Part shown: positions 7,832 to 16,125 of the stretch, piece after piece
Numbering within the stretch: position 1 is the stretch's first letter
Layout of the letters: each line of letters begins with the position of its first letter
Assembly (NCBI GenBank): GCA_009787625.1
Contig: WQSX01000019.1
Location: 1 to 48,111 of the forward strand
DNA from: Oscillospiraceae bacterium
GTDB taxonomy: Bacteria; Bacillota; Clostridia; Oscillospirales; Oscillospiraceae
Reading direction: 5' to 3'
DNA length: 48,111 nucleotides
Notes under the pieces: generated by a model
Database searches by the model: none
Told to the model about the DNA's origin: nothing
The model's input: the letters and a program-made list of their open reading frames with translations, nothing else
Translations under genes and position numbers: made by a program

Positions 7832-8638
7832 ATGGGTAATGTAACTGTCAATGATGTTTATTCTTTTTTAAAGTCCGTAGCACCGCTTGAAATGGCTATG
7901 GAAGGTGATAATGTCGGTTTTTTGGTTGGCACCTCAAATACTGAGGTCACTAAAATTTTAGTTGCGCTCGACATCACTTCCGATGTTGTTGATGAAGCCC
8001 TCAACATAGGTGCTGAGCTTATTGTTTCACACCATCCTCTGTATTTTTCGATTGACAAAATTACTGATGAGACAATGGTCGGTAAAAAAATTATAGATAT
8101 GATTTCCGGCGGAGTCTCTGCTATCTGTATGCACACCAATCTTGACTCAGCAAAAGATGGTGTCAACGATGCTTTAGCTACTGCGGCAGGAATTGTTTTT
8201 GATGAAAACTTCAAGCCTCTCAGCGATGGGTGGGCGCTTCCCTCCGGAGAGATTGTCTCGCTCGGCAAAATCGGACATTTGGCTGAGCCTTGTGAAATGG
8301 CAGATTATCTGGTGCGGATGAAAGGAATTCTCAATACAGGCGGTATCAGGTACCACGATGCGGGGCGCGAGGTCTACAGAGTTGCTGTTGCGGCGGGCTC
8401 GGGTGGCGGTCGCTTGGATTATGCGATTAACGACGGCTGTGACACGTTTGTAACAGGAGAAGTCAAATACTCTCATTTTCTTTTTGCCAAGGAGCATGGG
8501 ATAAATCTCGTAGAAGGCGACCATTTCTGCACAGAAAACCTCATCAGCCCTGTGGTCGCAAACAAGCTCAGCGCTGAGTTTCCAAGTGTCAAAACGCTGA
8601 TTTCAGAAGTTCATACACAGACTATAAAATTTCTCTGA
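7832..8638 (+). CDS. Nif3-like dinuclear metal centre protein (YqfO family)
   Basis: A 268-residue member of the Nif3/YqfO family, toroidal hexamers with a dinuclear metal site whose role (GTP cyclohydrolase I type 2-like) is unsettled. Metal-binding motifs are present: ELIVSHHPLYF, the CMHTNLDSAKDGVND segment, and the C-terminal VEGDHFCTE. Full-length YqfO of Bacillus is about 370 residues with a PII-like insert; this is the short form without it. ATG with AAAGG upstream. Its position after trmK matches the conserved Bacillota gene pair and suggests co-transcription. Confidence 0.9.
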   Translation: MGNVTVNDVYSFLKSVAPLEMAMEGDNVGFLVGTSNTEVTKILVALDITSDVVDEALNIGAELIVSHHPLYFSIDKITDETMVGKKIIDMISGGVSAICMHTNLDSAKDGVNDALATAAGIVFDENFKPLSDGWALPSGEIVSLGKIGHLAEPCEMADYLVRMKGILNTGGIRYHDAGREVYRVAVAAGSGGGRLDYAINDGCDTFVTGEVKYSHFLFAKEHGINLVEGDHFCTENLISPVVANKLSAEFPSVKTLISEVHTQTIKFL

Positions 8639-8653
8639 TAGGGGCACCCCCTA
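8639..8653. repeat. Small palindrome after nif3-like gene
   Basis: TAGGGG and CCCCTA form a 6-bp stem with a 3-nt loop directly after the stop codon at 8636-8638. The following CTACG resembles the sequence next to the palindrome at 109-130. It may be a degraded dispersed repeat or a weak 3'-end hairpin; no T-run follows. Confidence 0.4.
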
Positions 8654-8704
8654 CGATGAGAAATCCATATAATATAGTATCAATAATTTCAAAGGAGAAA
8701 CAAC

Positions 8705-9331
8705 ATGAAAAAGAACAGTATTAACATTTCTAAACTTGCACGACTGGCTGTGCTGATTGCGGTTATTGTCATTATGGCAAACACCCCGATTGGTTTCTTG
8801 ATGATTGGGCCTGTCTCGATTACTTTTATGATGATTCCCGTTGCTGTCGCCGCAATAACCGTCGGTCCGGTGGGCGGTGCGATTGCCGGTGGTGTTTTCG
8901 GGCTTACCGCATTTCTCAGAGGACTTTTTGGTGTCAGCCCATTTGCCGTGGCACTCATGAATATCGACCCCATTCTCACATTTATTTTAATGGTCGTGCC
9001 GCGCATCTTGGCGGGTTTGATTCCCGGACTTATCTTTAAGACGATGATTAGCAAAGATAAAAGCAAAACAAGCTCTGCTTTGGCCGCATGTTTTGTCGCA
9101 CCTCTCGCAAATACCATCTTGTTCGTCAGCTCTCTCTATCTGATGTTTGGGGCTACTGAGTTTATAGCATCGACATTTGGCGGCACTTTTTGGGCAGTTG
9201 CGGTTGCGCTTGTGGGAACAAACGGGCTTATTGAGGCGGGTGTCGGTTTTGTGGTTGGTGCCGCTGTAAGCCGTGCAATTGTTCACTTTGTTCCGGGAAA
9301 TGATCCATTTATACGCAGGCAAAACGCTTAG
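8705..9331 (+). CDS. ECF transporter S component (vitamin uptake)
   Basis: A 208-residue, very hydrophobic protein with about six membrane segments. The N-terminal region (ARLAVLIAVIVIMANTPIGF, then GPVSITFMMIPVAVAAI and VGGAIAGGVFGLTAFLRG) matches the ECF-type substrate-binding S component family (PF12822-like), as in pantothenate and related vitamin transporters. It binds the vitamin and uses a shared EcfA/EcfA'/EcfT module encoded elsewhere. ATG with AAAGGAGAA upstream; 66 bp after the nif3-like gene. The vitamin cannot be assigned: no riboswitch is visible upstream and no biosynthetic neighbour helps. Confidence 0.82.
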   Translation: MKKNSINISKLARLAVLIAVIVIMANTPIGFLMIGPVSITFMMIPVAVAAITVGPVGGAIAGGVFGLTAFLRGLFGVSPFAVALMNIDPILTFILMVVPRILAGLIPGLIFKTMISKDKSKTSSALAACFVAPLANTILFVSSLYLMFGATEFIASTFGGTFWAVAVALVGTNGLIEAGVGFVVGAAVSRAIVHFVPGNDPFIRRQNA

Positions 9332-9545
9332 TGATGAGCACAGGAGAATTATCTCACAACTTCTATGCATATATATGTGAATAAATTTAGTTGACAATAA
9401 TTTTTACGTTTTGTTAGTTTCAGATTTGTGTGCCTATGTAGCAAGGGTTTTGCACATTGTCAACATGTTTTTCCACATTTGTTATGTCAACAAGCATAAA
9501 AATGATTATACATTGACCTCAAAGGTTAAAGCGGAGGTAAGTTTT

Positions 9546-11162
9546 TTGCCGGAATCCAAAAGTCACTCATATCTCAAGGGCGCAGCGATTTTGGCGTCTG
9601 CTGCGATGCTCGCCAGAGTAATCAGTGCAATATACAAGATACCACTCTATTCAATTTTAGACTCAGCAGGGCGTGGTGCTTTCCAGGTTACATATAACGT
9701 CTTTGCTCTTGTCTTAGCCATTGCAACCGCAGGCGTTCCCGCCGCTTTGTCCCGCATCGTCTCATCTGCAAGAGCGGAGGGAAATGCCAATCTCGCTAAG
9801 CGCTGTTTTTCAGTTGCTATGCCGGTATTTCTAACCATTGGTTTCGTTTCTATGCTCGTTATGTTCTTTTTCTCCGATAATCTCGCAGGGCTTTTAAATA
9901 ACTCCCTCGCTGCACCGGGCATACGAGTTCTTGCCCCTGCTGTATTTTTTGTATGCATAATATCTGTGTTCCGGGGTTATGCGCAAGGGCATGAGAATAT
10001 GATTCCCACCGCTGTGTCGCAAATTGTTGAAGTTGTTGTCAAAGCGGGACTGGGCATTATCTTTGCCCTCTGGTTCACCGGTATGGGATATGCCGCCAAT
10101 ATCGTATCCGCCGCCGCTCTGACTGGGGTCACTGCGGGACTTGGGCTTTGCATACCATTGCTTATTTGGTATAACGGCCGCATAAACCGACGCTACAAAT
10201 CAAATTCAAATGTTGGTGAATCTCCGAGGGTCCGCGCCGTTTTTGTTAACATAATGAAAGTCAGCTTACCTATATCGCTCAGTGCTTCCTTTATGGCAAT
10301 CATGGTGCTGTTTGACAATGGTATCGTGCTCGGTCGGCTTCAATCTGTTTTGGGATATTCTGAGTATGAGGCAAGCCAGTTGATGGGGATTTACGCACTC
10401 GGACTTTCAGTGTACAACCTGCCCCCGGCTATTTTAGTACCCGTATCGGTCAGCATTATCCCGGCAATCGCTGCGGCTACTTCAAAAAAACAGTTTTCTG
10501 AGGCAGGAGCCATAGCTTCCTCGTCTGTCAAACTGGTCAACCTCATAGCTATGCCTGCCGCAGCAGGAATTTTCACTCTCGCTACGCCCATATTGATTGC
10601 GCTATATGATTACGATACAATACTCTCCACAACAATTCTAATGATCTTAGGTGTCGCCACATTTTTTGTATGCTTGCAGTTTTTAACAACGGCGATCTTG
10701 CAAGCCCATGGTTATGAGCGGGCTTCACTTATTACTTTCCCGCTTGGAGCTGCCGCAAAGATTTCAATTTCATATTTTCTGTCAGGCAACCCCGCCTTTG
10801 GAATTTTGGCTTCTCCTATCGGCACGCTCGTTTGCTTTGCAGTTATAACTACCCTCAACATCATAATTATTAAACTTCGCCTGCCTGAGCGGCCTAAGTT
10901 TTTCGCAGCATTTATAAAACCCTTCGTGTGCGCTGTTATAATGGCGTGTACTGCATTTCTTTCATATATGTTGTTTTATTTCCTTGGAAGTGGTTTAATA
11001 GGCACAGGACGCTCTGCTGTCGTTCTGTACTTAACTCTGTCCATTGCCTTGTCCGTTGTTGTTTACGGGTTCCTCGTTGTTGTCACTCGTGCTGTCACAA
11101 AAGAAGACATGAAGCTCGTTCCCAAAGGGGAAGTCATCGGACGATTTTTAAAAGTCCGCTAG
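9546..11162 (+). CDS. SpoVB/MurJ-type polysaccharide flippase (MVF/MATE fold)
   Basis: A polytopic membrane protein (about 538 residues, roughly 14 membrane segments) of the MurJ/SpoVB/YabM group, which flips lipid-linked cell-wall precursors or polysaccharide units. Diagnostic stretches include the N-terminal YLKGAAILASAAMLARVISA, TAGVPAALSRIVS, and FRGYAQGHENMIPTAVSQIV. The start chosen is TTG at 9546 because GGAGG lies 8 nt upstream; an open frame extends back to 9411, but that leader is not membrane-protein-like and has no ribosome site. Its place before mazG, hup and rqcP matches yabM-yabN-yabO of Bacillus. I cannot separate MurJ from SpoVB by sequence alone. Confidence 0.85.
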   Translation: MPESKSHSYLKGAAILASAAMLARVISAIYKIPLYSILDSAGRGAFQVTYNVFALVLAIATAGVPAALSRIVSSARAEGNANLAKRCFSVAMPVFLTIGFVSMLVMFFFSDNLAGLLNNSLAAPGIRVLAPAVFFVCIISVFRGYAQGHENMIPTAVSQIVEVVVKAGLGIIFALWFTGMGYAANIVSAAALTGVTAGLGLCIPLLIWYNGRINRRYKSNSNVGESPRVRAVFVNIMKVSLPISLSASFMAIMVLFDNGIVLGRLQSVLGYSEYEASQLMGIYALGLSVYNLPPAILVPVSVSIIPAIAAATSKKQFSEAGAIASSSVKLVNLIAMPAAAGIFTLATPILIALYDYDTILSTTILMILGVATFFVCLQFLTTAILQAHGYERASLITFPLGAAAKISISYFLSGNPAFGILASPIGTLVCFAVITTLNIIIIKLRLPERPKFFAAFIKPFVCAVIMACTAFLSYMLFYFLGSGLIGTGRSAVVLYLTLSIALSVVVYGFLVVVTRAVTKEDMKLVPKGEVIGRFLKVR

Positions 11163-11331
11163 TCAGTTCACACAAATTTATCTCAACACTGCATGAGTTT
11201 TGATATCAAAAAGGTGTGCAGATACCGCCTCTCACAGTCGCGTGAACCCTGAAAGCGTTGTGACATCTACTTTTTTCGCATGTTTTTATGTGCATAATTC
11301 GCAAGTCACAGTGATTTTTTTTAGGAATTCT

Positions 11332-11370
11332 CACTAAATTTTAAAATTTTTATGTATTTTAGTGGTTTTT
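11332..11370 (+). terminator. Possible weak terminator downstream of the flippase gene
   Basis: CACTAAA (11332-11338) pairs with TTTAGTG (11358-11364) and is followed by GTTTTTT. The stem is short and A/T-rich with a long loop, so this is tentative. The 240-bp gap 11163-11402 otherwise shows no gene or strong promoter. Confidence 0.35.
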
Positions 11371-11402
11371 TCGCAAATTTATCTTGCAGAAAGTGAAAAA
11401 GT

Positions 11403-12218
11403 ATGGTAGATTTTGTAAGCAAATCCAGTTACGGTGTAGATGACCTTATAAACCTCATGAAAATTTTGCGCGGTCCAAAAGGCTGTCCATGGGATCGTGA
11501 ACAAACCCATGAGAGTATACGGCGGAATATGCTTGAAGAGGCATTTGAGGTCGTAGAAGCAATTGATGAGAGAAATGACGACCTTTTAATTGAGGAACTG
11601 GGCGATGTTCTGATGCAGGTTATCTTCCACTCCGATATTGCCGAAAGCTCCGAGCGTTTTAACTTTAATGACGTAGCCGACGCCACATGCAAGAAACTCA
11701 TAAGGCGGCACCCGCATGTTTTTGGAGATGTCCAAGTAAAGGACGGTGACGAATCTCTTCTCGTGTGGGACGACATTAAGCGTCAGGAGAAGAAGCACAA
11801 GACTGTCACAGATGCCATGAACTCTGTTGCTCAAAGTCTCCCTGCACTATGGCGAGCTGAGAAAATTCAAGGCAAAGCGGCTAAGGTCGGATTTGACTGG
11901 CCTGATCACACAGGGGCAATGTCCTCGCTCAACTCCGAGGTGAATGAGCTGGAAAATGCAATAGCTTCAGATATCTCAGCAGCGGCAGATAAAGAATCTT
12001 TTATTGAAGAAGAACTTGGTGATGTCCTGTTTTCCATTGTAAACGTAGCCAGATTTTTTGAAATTGACCCCGAACGTGCCCTTACATCTGCAACCGATAA
12101 ATTTGTCACCCGTTTTAATTTTATTGAGCAGATGGCAAAGGAGAAGGGCAAAGAGCTCACAGATATGTCCCTTGACGAATTGGAAGAGTTCTATCAATTA
12201 TCGAAATTGGAGAGGTAA
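11403..12218 (+). CDS. mazG: Nucleoside triphosphate pyrophosphohydrolase MazG
   Basis: A 271-residue protein with two MazG domains. The N-terminal one has the core LRGPKGCPWDREQTHESI and the metal-binding EEAFEVVEAID then EELGDVLMQVIFHSDIA. The C-terminal one repeats the pattern (NELENAI, then IEEELGDVLFSIVNVARF). It hydrolyses non-canonical and excess (d)NTPs to monophosphate plus pyrophosphate. The tandem-domain length is normal for the bacterial housekeeping enzyme. The ribosome site is weak (GAAAGTGAAAAAGT before ATG). It lacks the N-terminal methylase domain present in Bacillus YabN. Confidence 0.95.
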   Translation: MVDFVSKSSYGVDDLINLMKILRGPKGCPWDREQTHESIRRNMLEEAFEVVEAIDERNDDLLIEELGDVLMQVIFHSDIAESSERFNFNDVADATCKKLIRRHPHVFGDVQVKDGDESLLVWDDIKRQEKKHKTVTDAMNSVAQSLPALWRAEKIQGKAAKVGFDWPDHTGAMSSLNSEVNELENAIASDISAAADKESFIEEELGDVLFSIVNVARFFEIDPERALTSATDKFVTRFNFIEQMAKEKGKELTDMSLDELEEFYQLSKLER

Positions 12219-12316
12219 TTGAGATTCTAATACTATTCATATCTCAATAGAATCAGTTTGCTTCTTTAATTAAATATTATATGTTTTATGTAACAATTTT
12301 AGGAGGAAAAACACAA

Positions 12317-12592
12317 ATGAACAAGACAGATTTAATCAATGCAATCGCAGCAAAATCAGGACTTTCAAAGAAAGACAGCGAGAAAGCCCTCACAGCAACA
12401 ATCGACTCAATCTCTGAAGCTCTCAAAGGCGGAGACAAAGTACAACTCGTAGGTTTTGGTATTTTTGATGTGAAACAACGAGCTGCTCGCATTGGTCGCA
12501 ACCCAAAAACAAAAGAGCCTATCAATATTCCTGCAACAACAACTCCTGTTTTCAAAGCAGGCAAAGCTCTTAAAGATGTCGTAGCAAAGTAA
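12317..12592 (+). CDS. hup: HU family DNA-binding protein
   Basis: A 91-residue histone-like protein with the full HU fold: N-terminal dimerisation helices (MNKTDLINAIAAKSGLSKKD), the VQLVGFGIFDVKQRAAR strand region, and the DNA-binding arm with the signature GRNPKTKEPINIPA. The ATG at 12317 has AGGAGG with good spacing; an upstream in-frame ATG at 12281 would place the ribosome site inside the gene and is rejected. HU bends DNA and organises the nucleoid. It sits between mazG and rqcP, as in many Clostridia, with its own 98-bp leader. Confidence 0.97.
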   Translation: MNKTDLINAIAAKSGLSKKDSEKALTATIDSISEALKGGDKVQLVGFGIFDVKQRAARIGRNPKTKEPINIPATTTPVFKAGKALKDVVAK

Positions 12593-12618
12593 GAATACAA
12601 CTTTAATCAGAATAATGT

Positions 12619-12640
12619 CGGCGCGGGTATTCCCGCGCCG
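12619..12640 (+). terminator. GC-rich hairpin after hup
   Basis: CGGCGCGGG (12619-12627) and CCCGCGCCG (12632-12640) form a perfect 9-bp stem with loop TATT, 27 bp after the hup stop. No T-tract follows (TAGTTGT), so it may limit read-through or protect the hup mRNA end rather than act as a strict terminator. Confidence 0.6.
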
Positions 12641-12725
12641 TAGTTGTACTGATATATTGGATTCTGCGATTATTCGCAAAGTGACATGGGGATACGCAGC
12701 AGCTACATTAAAGGATGGTCATCTT

Positions 12726-12965
12726 ATGCGTTTGGATAAATTTTTGAAAGTTTCGCGCCTTATAAAGCGGCGCACTGTCGCCAATGAGGCGTGTGATGGC
12801 GGGCGAATTGCCGTCAACGGCAAGGTTGCCAAAGCCTCTTTAGCGGTTAAACAGGGGGATATCATTGAGCTTCGGTTCGGCGAAAGGGTTCTCAAAGTTG
12901 AGGTGCAGAGCATTAACGAGCATGCTACAAAAGTTGATGCACCCGGAATGTACCGCGAGCTGTAA
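12726..12965 (+). CDS. rqcP: S4-domain protein RqcP (YabO)
   Basis: A 79-residue protein that is essentially one S4 RNA-binding domain: MRLDKFLKVSRLIKRRTVAN, then GRIAVNGKVAKASLAVKQGD. RqcP binds the stalled 50S subunit and helps RqcH in adding C-terminal alanine tails during ribosome-associated quality control. The ATG at 12726 has AAGGA about 10 nt upstream; the frame extends upstream but that part is not conserved-looking. The hup-rqcP position is the classical one. In Bacillus yabP, yabQ and divIC follow; here a repeat cluster follows instead. Confidence 0.9.
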   Translation: MRLDKFLKVSRLIKRRTVANEACDGGRIAVNGKVAKASLAVKQGDIIELRFGERVLKVEVQSINEHATKVDAPGMYREL

Positions 12966-12981
12966 GCCCCTGCCTTGATTC

Positions 12982-13114
12982 CGTCATTGCGGCCTCCGAG
13001 CCGCAATCCTATAGATAATGAGCATATCCGTTCGTCATTGCGGCCTCCGAGCCGCAATCCCATAAGTAATGAGCATATCCACGGGGGATTGCGGGTCAAG
13101 CCCGCAATGACGGG
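12982..13114. repeat. Cluster of three palindromic interspersed repeats
   Basis: Two direct copies of a 48-bp unit (12982-13029 and 13033-13080) each contain ATTGCGGC and GCCGCAAT as an 8-bp stem and share a TAATGAGCATATCC tail. A third, inverted and diverged unit (13083-13114) has ATTGCGGG and CCCGCAAT with a different loop. This resembles the short intergenic palindromes (REP/ERIC-like) of many bacterial genomes. It fills the gap between rqcP and the convergent small gene. Confidence 0.88.
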
Positions 13115-13126
13115 CGTTTGAGCAAT

Positions 13127-13160
13127 AAAAAAGCACCGAGCTTACGCTTAATGCTTTTTT
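13127..13160. terminator. Bidirectional rho-independent terminator
   Basis: AAAAAAGCA (13127-13135) pairs with TGCTTTTTT (13152-13160), with an inner AGC/GCT pairing. It lies 15 bp past the stop of the minus-strand small gene and reads as hairpin plus T-run on both strands, so it can end both that gene and any transcript from rqcP. Confidence 0.75.
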
Positions 13161-13174
13161 ACTGTTTGTTTTTG

Positions 13175-13435
13175 TTATGCGAATGCATCTACGTTTTGAC
13201 CAACTCCGGTTGCTGCTGCCATTTGGCTGATTAGTTGATTGGCGGCATCTTCAAACTGGCTTTGAGCCATATCCATAACCTGAGTAGCAACCTGTGCTTC
13301 GAATGCCACTGCATCCGCACCTACCGCTGCGACTTCTCCTGCGGGCACTGCTGCCTCTGCTGATGCTGCATTTGCAGCTTCCGCCGGTGGCGGGGGTAAA
13401 ACTTGAGCGGTATGTGTTACTCCTGAAATATTCAT
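13175..13435 (-). CDS. Small Ala/Val-rich protein, YjfB (putative motility)-like
   Basis: A protein of about 86 residues (start at the ATG at 13435, with AAAGGA 11 nt upstream; an ATG at 13447 is also possible). The middle is rich in Ala, Pro and Glu; the C-terminus (MDMAQSQFEDAANQLISQM, then GVGQNVDAFA) resembles the end of the YjfB 'putative motility protein' family, which finishes in a similar GQNIDI motif. No membrane segment or signal peptide. It has its own terminator and lies alone downstream of the RNase J gene. The family match is by eye and uncertain. Confidence 0.5.
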   Translation of the reverse strand: MNISGVTHTAQVLPPPPAEAANAASAEAAVPAGEVAAVGADAVAFEAQVATQVMDMAQSQFEDAANQLISQMAAATGVGQNVDAFA

Positions 13436-13610
13436 GGTGTAGTCCATCCTTTCTTCGAGATTTTCGGAAAATCCTTCTTCCCTCTGTTGATACATCGTTA
13501 CCATACCACATTTTTTTATAGAAATCAAGTGTTTTTGCGAATTTTTGTTAAAATTATTGTGGAACATGGTTTCGTTTGTTAATTTTGTGACAATTGGCAA
13601 TTGATGATAT

Positions 13611-15269
13611 TTAAATTTCAGTAACTGTGGGCATAATCATGGGCTTGCGTTTGGTTTTTTTGTATAGATACTCCGACAGTTCGTTCCTTATTGAGCGTTT
13701 CATTGAGGTCCAGTCTGAGACTTTGTCCTCGGCGAAACTTTCCACGATTTCTATTACTATGTTTTTGAGTTCTTGTATGAGTTCTTCCGATTCTTTTACG
13801 TAAACAAATCCACGGGTTATTATGTCCGGTTCTGAAATTAGGCTGCCATCTTCACTGGACACGTTTACTATTGCCACCAACATGCCGTCTTGTGCCAGGT
13901 GCTTTCTGTCTCTGAGAACTACTGAGGCAACGTCTCCGACGCCTGTACCGTCTACCAACACCTTGCCTGATGGTACGACTTGACCCCTTTGCGCTGACTT
14001 TGACGTAAACTCTATTGCTTGCCCGATATCTCCAATTATTATGTTTTTGGATTTAATGCCTACCTGCTCGGCAAGTTTTGCGTGGGAGCACAGGTGCCTA
14101 TGCTCCCCGTGTACGGGCATGAAAAACTTTGGTTTTGTCAGGGCAATTATCATTTTCAGTTCTTCTTGATATGCGTGCCCTGAGGCGTGGAGTTCTGAAA
14201 CTTTGTCGTAGATGACTTCTGCACCTCTGCGGAAGAGTTCGTCTATGAGCCTGCTTACGGTTTTTTCATTGCCCGGCACGGCTGAAGCGGATATTATAAC
14301 TCTGTCGCCGGATTTTATTTCTATTTGTTTATGTCCTGAGAATGCTATGCGGTAAAGCGCACTCATGGGTTCTCCTTGGCTGCCTGTTGTTATTATTACT
14401 ATTTTATCGGGTGGTAGGTTGTTGATTTTACTCAGTTCCATGAGTAGTCCGTCCGGTACTTTTACGCAACCCAGTTCCGTCGCCACTGCCAACGTGTTTT
14501 CCATGCTCCTGCCTGTTACCGCAACACGTCTGCCGTGTTTTGCCGCACAGTCCAAAACCTGCTGAACTCGATGGATATTTGATGCGAATGTTGTAACTAT
14601 GATTCTTTGAGTGCATCTGTGGAACAGCTCCTCAAAGCGTTCACCGATTTTACGCTCAGATGTGGAATAGCCTGTTTTTTCAACGTTTGTTGAGTCTGAT
14701 AGCAGTGCGAGAACTCCTTTTTTACCGAGTTCGCCCAGCCTTGCCAAATCTATCATTTCTTCAGATACAGGGGTTGTGTCGATTTTAAAATCGCCTGTGT
14801 GGATAACTGTTCCCATAGGTGTTCTTATAGACAGCATAACTGTGTCGTGAATGCTGTGGTTTGCGTGAATCAGCTCTATTTTGAAGCAACCGAGTTTTAT
14901 TATGTCGCCTGCTTTTCTCACTTCGAGCGTTGTTTTTTCGAGTAGCTTGTGTTCGCTAAGTTTGTTTCCCACCAAACCCGCTGTCAAGGGTGTTGCGTAA
15001 ATTGGCACATCCAGTTCCTGCATAACGTAAGGCAGTGCCCCGATGTGGTCCTCGTGTCCGTGGGTAAGGATTATACCTTTAATTCTTGCTTTTTTTTCAC
15101 GAAGGTAGGTAATGTCGGGTATTACAATGTCTATACCGTACATGTCATCGTCAGGGAAACCCAACCCACAGTCTACGATTATGATGTCTTGACCATACTC
15201 GTACACTGTGAGATTTTTTCCAATCTCATTTAGCCCGCCCAGCGGGATTATTTTAAGTTTTTCTGCCAT
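13611..15269 (-). CDS. rnj: Ribonuclease J
   Basis: A 552-residue metallo-beta-lactamase/beta-CASP nuclease. The metal motif HGHEDH is at residues 70-75, and HANHSIHDTV, HTGDFKID, LLSDSTNVEK, the beta-CASP motif ITTGSQGEPMSALYRIA, and the late histidine motifs VSELHASGHAYQEEL and FFMPVHGEHRHL are all present, followed by the C-terminal domain. RNase J performs 5'-3' exonucleolytic and endonucleolytic RNA processing in Bacillota. Length and motifs are complete. ATG with GGAGAA at a longer than usual distance (about 13 nt). Confidence 0.97.
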   Translation of the reverse strand: MAEKLKIIPLGGLNEIGKNLTVYEYGQDIIIVDCGLGFPDDDMYGIDIVIPDITYLREKKARIKGIILTHGHEDHIGALPYVMQELDVPIYATPLTAGLVGNKLSEHKLLEKTTLEVRKAGDIIKLGCFKIELIHANHSIHDTVMLSIRTPMGTVIHTGDFKIDTTPVSEEMIDLARLGELGKKGVLALLSDSTNVEKTGYSTSERKIGERFEELFHRCTQRIIVTTFASNIHRVQQVLDCAAKHGRRVAVTGRSMENTLAVATELGCVKVPDGLLMELSKINNLPPDKIVIITTGSQGEPMSALYRIAFSGHKQIEIKSGDRVIISASAVPGNEKTVSRLIDELFRRGAEVIYDKVSELHASGHAYQEELKMIIALTKPKFFMPVHGEHRHLCSHAKLAEQVGIKSKNIIIGDIGQAIEFTSKSAQRGQVVPSGKVLVDGTGVGDVASVVLRDRKHLAQDGMLVAIVNVSSEDGSLISEPDIITRGFVYVKESEELIQELKNIVIEIVESFAEDKVSDWTSMKRSIRNELSEYLYKKTKRKPMIMPTVTEI

Positions 15270-15372
15270 TGTTTATTCTTATTCTCCAATCATGATTTTT
15301 ATGCCTATATATTGATGGATATAGGTATCCATTAGTCGATTTTTTAATTTCTGCAAAATTGATTGTGTGGGG

Positions 15373-15972
15373 TTACATCTCCAAACGGCCTTCCAATGCA
15401 CGCATGAGGGTTGCGTCGTCTACAAATTCCAGACTGCCGCCCACCGGGATTCCGTAGGCAAGGCGTGTCACTTTGACTTCAAACGGCTGTAGCAAGCGCG
15501 ATATGTATCTTGCAGTGGTTTCGCCCTCTGTATCGGGGTTTGTCGCCATTATAACTTCTTCTATCTCACCGCCGGAGACTCTTTTTACCAATTCTTTTAC
15601 TCTTATGTCATCGGGACCCACGTTTCCAATCGGCGATATTACCCCGTGCAAAACATGGTACACTCCGTCAAACTCATGTGAACGCTCAATCGCGAGAACT
15701 CCCTTTGGGTCAGGCACTACGCACACCAGCTTCTTGCTTCGCCTCTCGTCTCTGCACACCGAACACAGGTCGCTGTCTGCGAGATTTAGGCACACTTCAC
15801 AAAAGTTGACATCTTGTTTCGCTTCTCTTATCGCATCGGCAAATGCCAGAGCCCGCTCTTCGTCAAGGGCTATCACATAGAAGGCAAGTCGCTGTGCGGT
15901 TTTTCGCCCGATTCCAGGCAGGGTGGCGAACTTATCTATTAGATTTTCAAGTGCTGATGGAAAAAAATCCAT
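15373..15972 (-). CDS. recR: Recombination mediator protein RecR
   Basis: A 199-residue protein with the RecR order: helix-hairpin-helix (FATLPGIGRKTAQRLAFYV), a four-cysteine zinc motif (CEVCLNLADSDLCSVC), a Toprim domain (LVCVVPDPKGVLAIERS, then MATNPDTEGETTA) and a C-terminal Walker-B-like segment (RLAYGIPVGGSLEFVDDATL). It loads RecA with RecF and RecO at gaps. I chose the ATG at 15972 (AAAGGAACGG upstream), which gives the family length; an open frame continues upstream to 16080 through a structured intergenic region. The usual partner dnaX is not next to it. Confidence 0.96.
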   Translation of the reverse strand: MDFFPSALENLIDKFATLPGIGRKTAQRLAFYVIALDEERALAFADAIREAKQDVNFCEVCLNLADSDLCSVCRDERRSKKLVCVVPDPKGVLAIERSHEFDGVYHVLHGVISPIGNVGPDDIRVKELVKRVSGGEIEEVIMATNPDTEGETTARYISRLLQPFEVKVTRLAYGIPVGGSLEFVDDATLMRALEGRLEM

Positions 15973-16047
15973 TAAAAATCCGTTCCTTTCGGTAATCTTT
16001 GGGCACAAATAGTCCATGAGAAGGAATGGATTTTTTTGTGCATCATT

Positions 16048-16107
16048 TGCGGTTCCCCGCAGGGGGAGCAAATCGCACATTCCCCCGTAGCGTGATTTTT
16101 CACGCTA
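16048..16107. repeat. Cluster of small hairpins between rpe and recR
   Basis: Three inverted repeats crowd this gap: TGCGG/CCGCA (16048-16061), GGGGGA/TCCCCC (16062-16067 with 16081-16086) and the 8-bp TAGCGTGA/TCACGCTA (16088-16107, loop of 4). No T-run follows any of them on the minus strand, so terminator function is doubtful; they may be processing or stabilising structures between the rpe and recR coding regions. Confidence 0.55.
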
Positions 16108-16125
16108 TTCTCCTAGAATACGCTC

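Noticed and set aside
8639..8704. Vitamin riboswitch upstream of the ECF S component
   Set aside because: The 66-bp gap is too short and has only a 6-bp hairpin, so no known riboswitch fits.
9411..9545. N-terminal extension of the flippase
   Set aside because: The frame is open, but the peptide is not membrane-like and GGAGG is correctly placed only for the TTG at 9546.
12619..12640. Strict rho-independent terminator after hup
   Set aside because: The stem is excellent but no T-tract follows; it is kept only as a hairpin with moderate confidence.
12982..13114. CRISPR array
   Set aside because: Only two direct units with a 3-bp gap plus one inverted diverged unit; there are no spacers of constant length and no cas genes.
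15973..16080. N-terminal extension of RecR
   Set aside because: It would exceed the family length and run through a hairpin-rich gap; the ATG at 15972 gives 199 residues and has a ribosome site.
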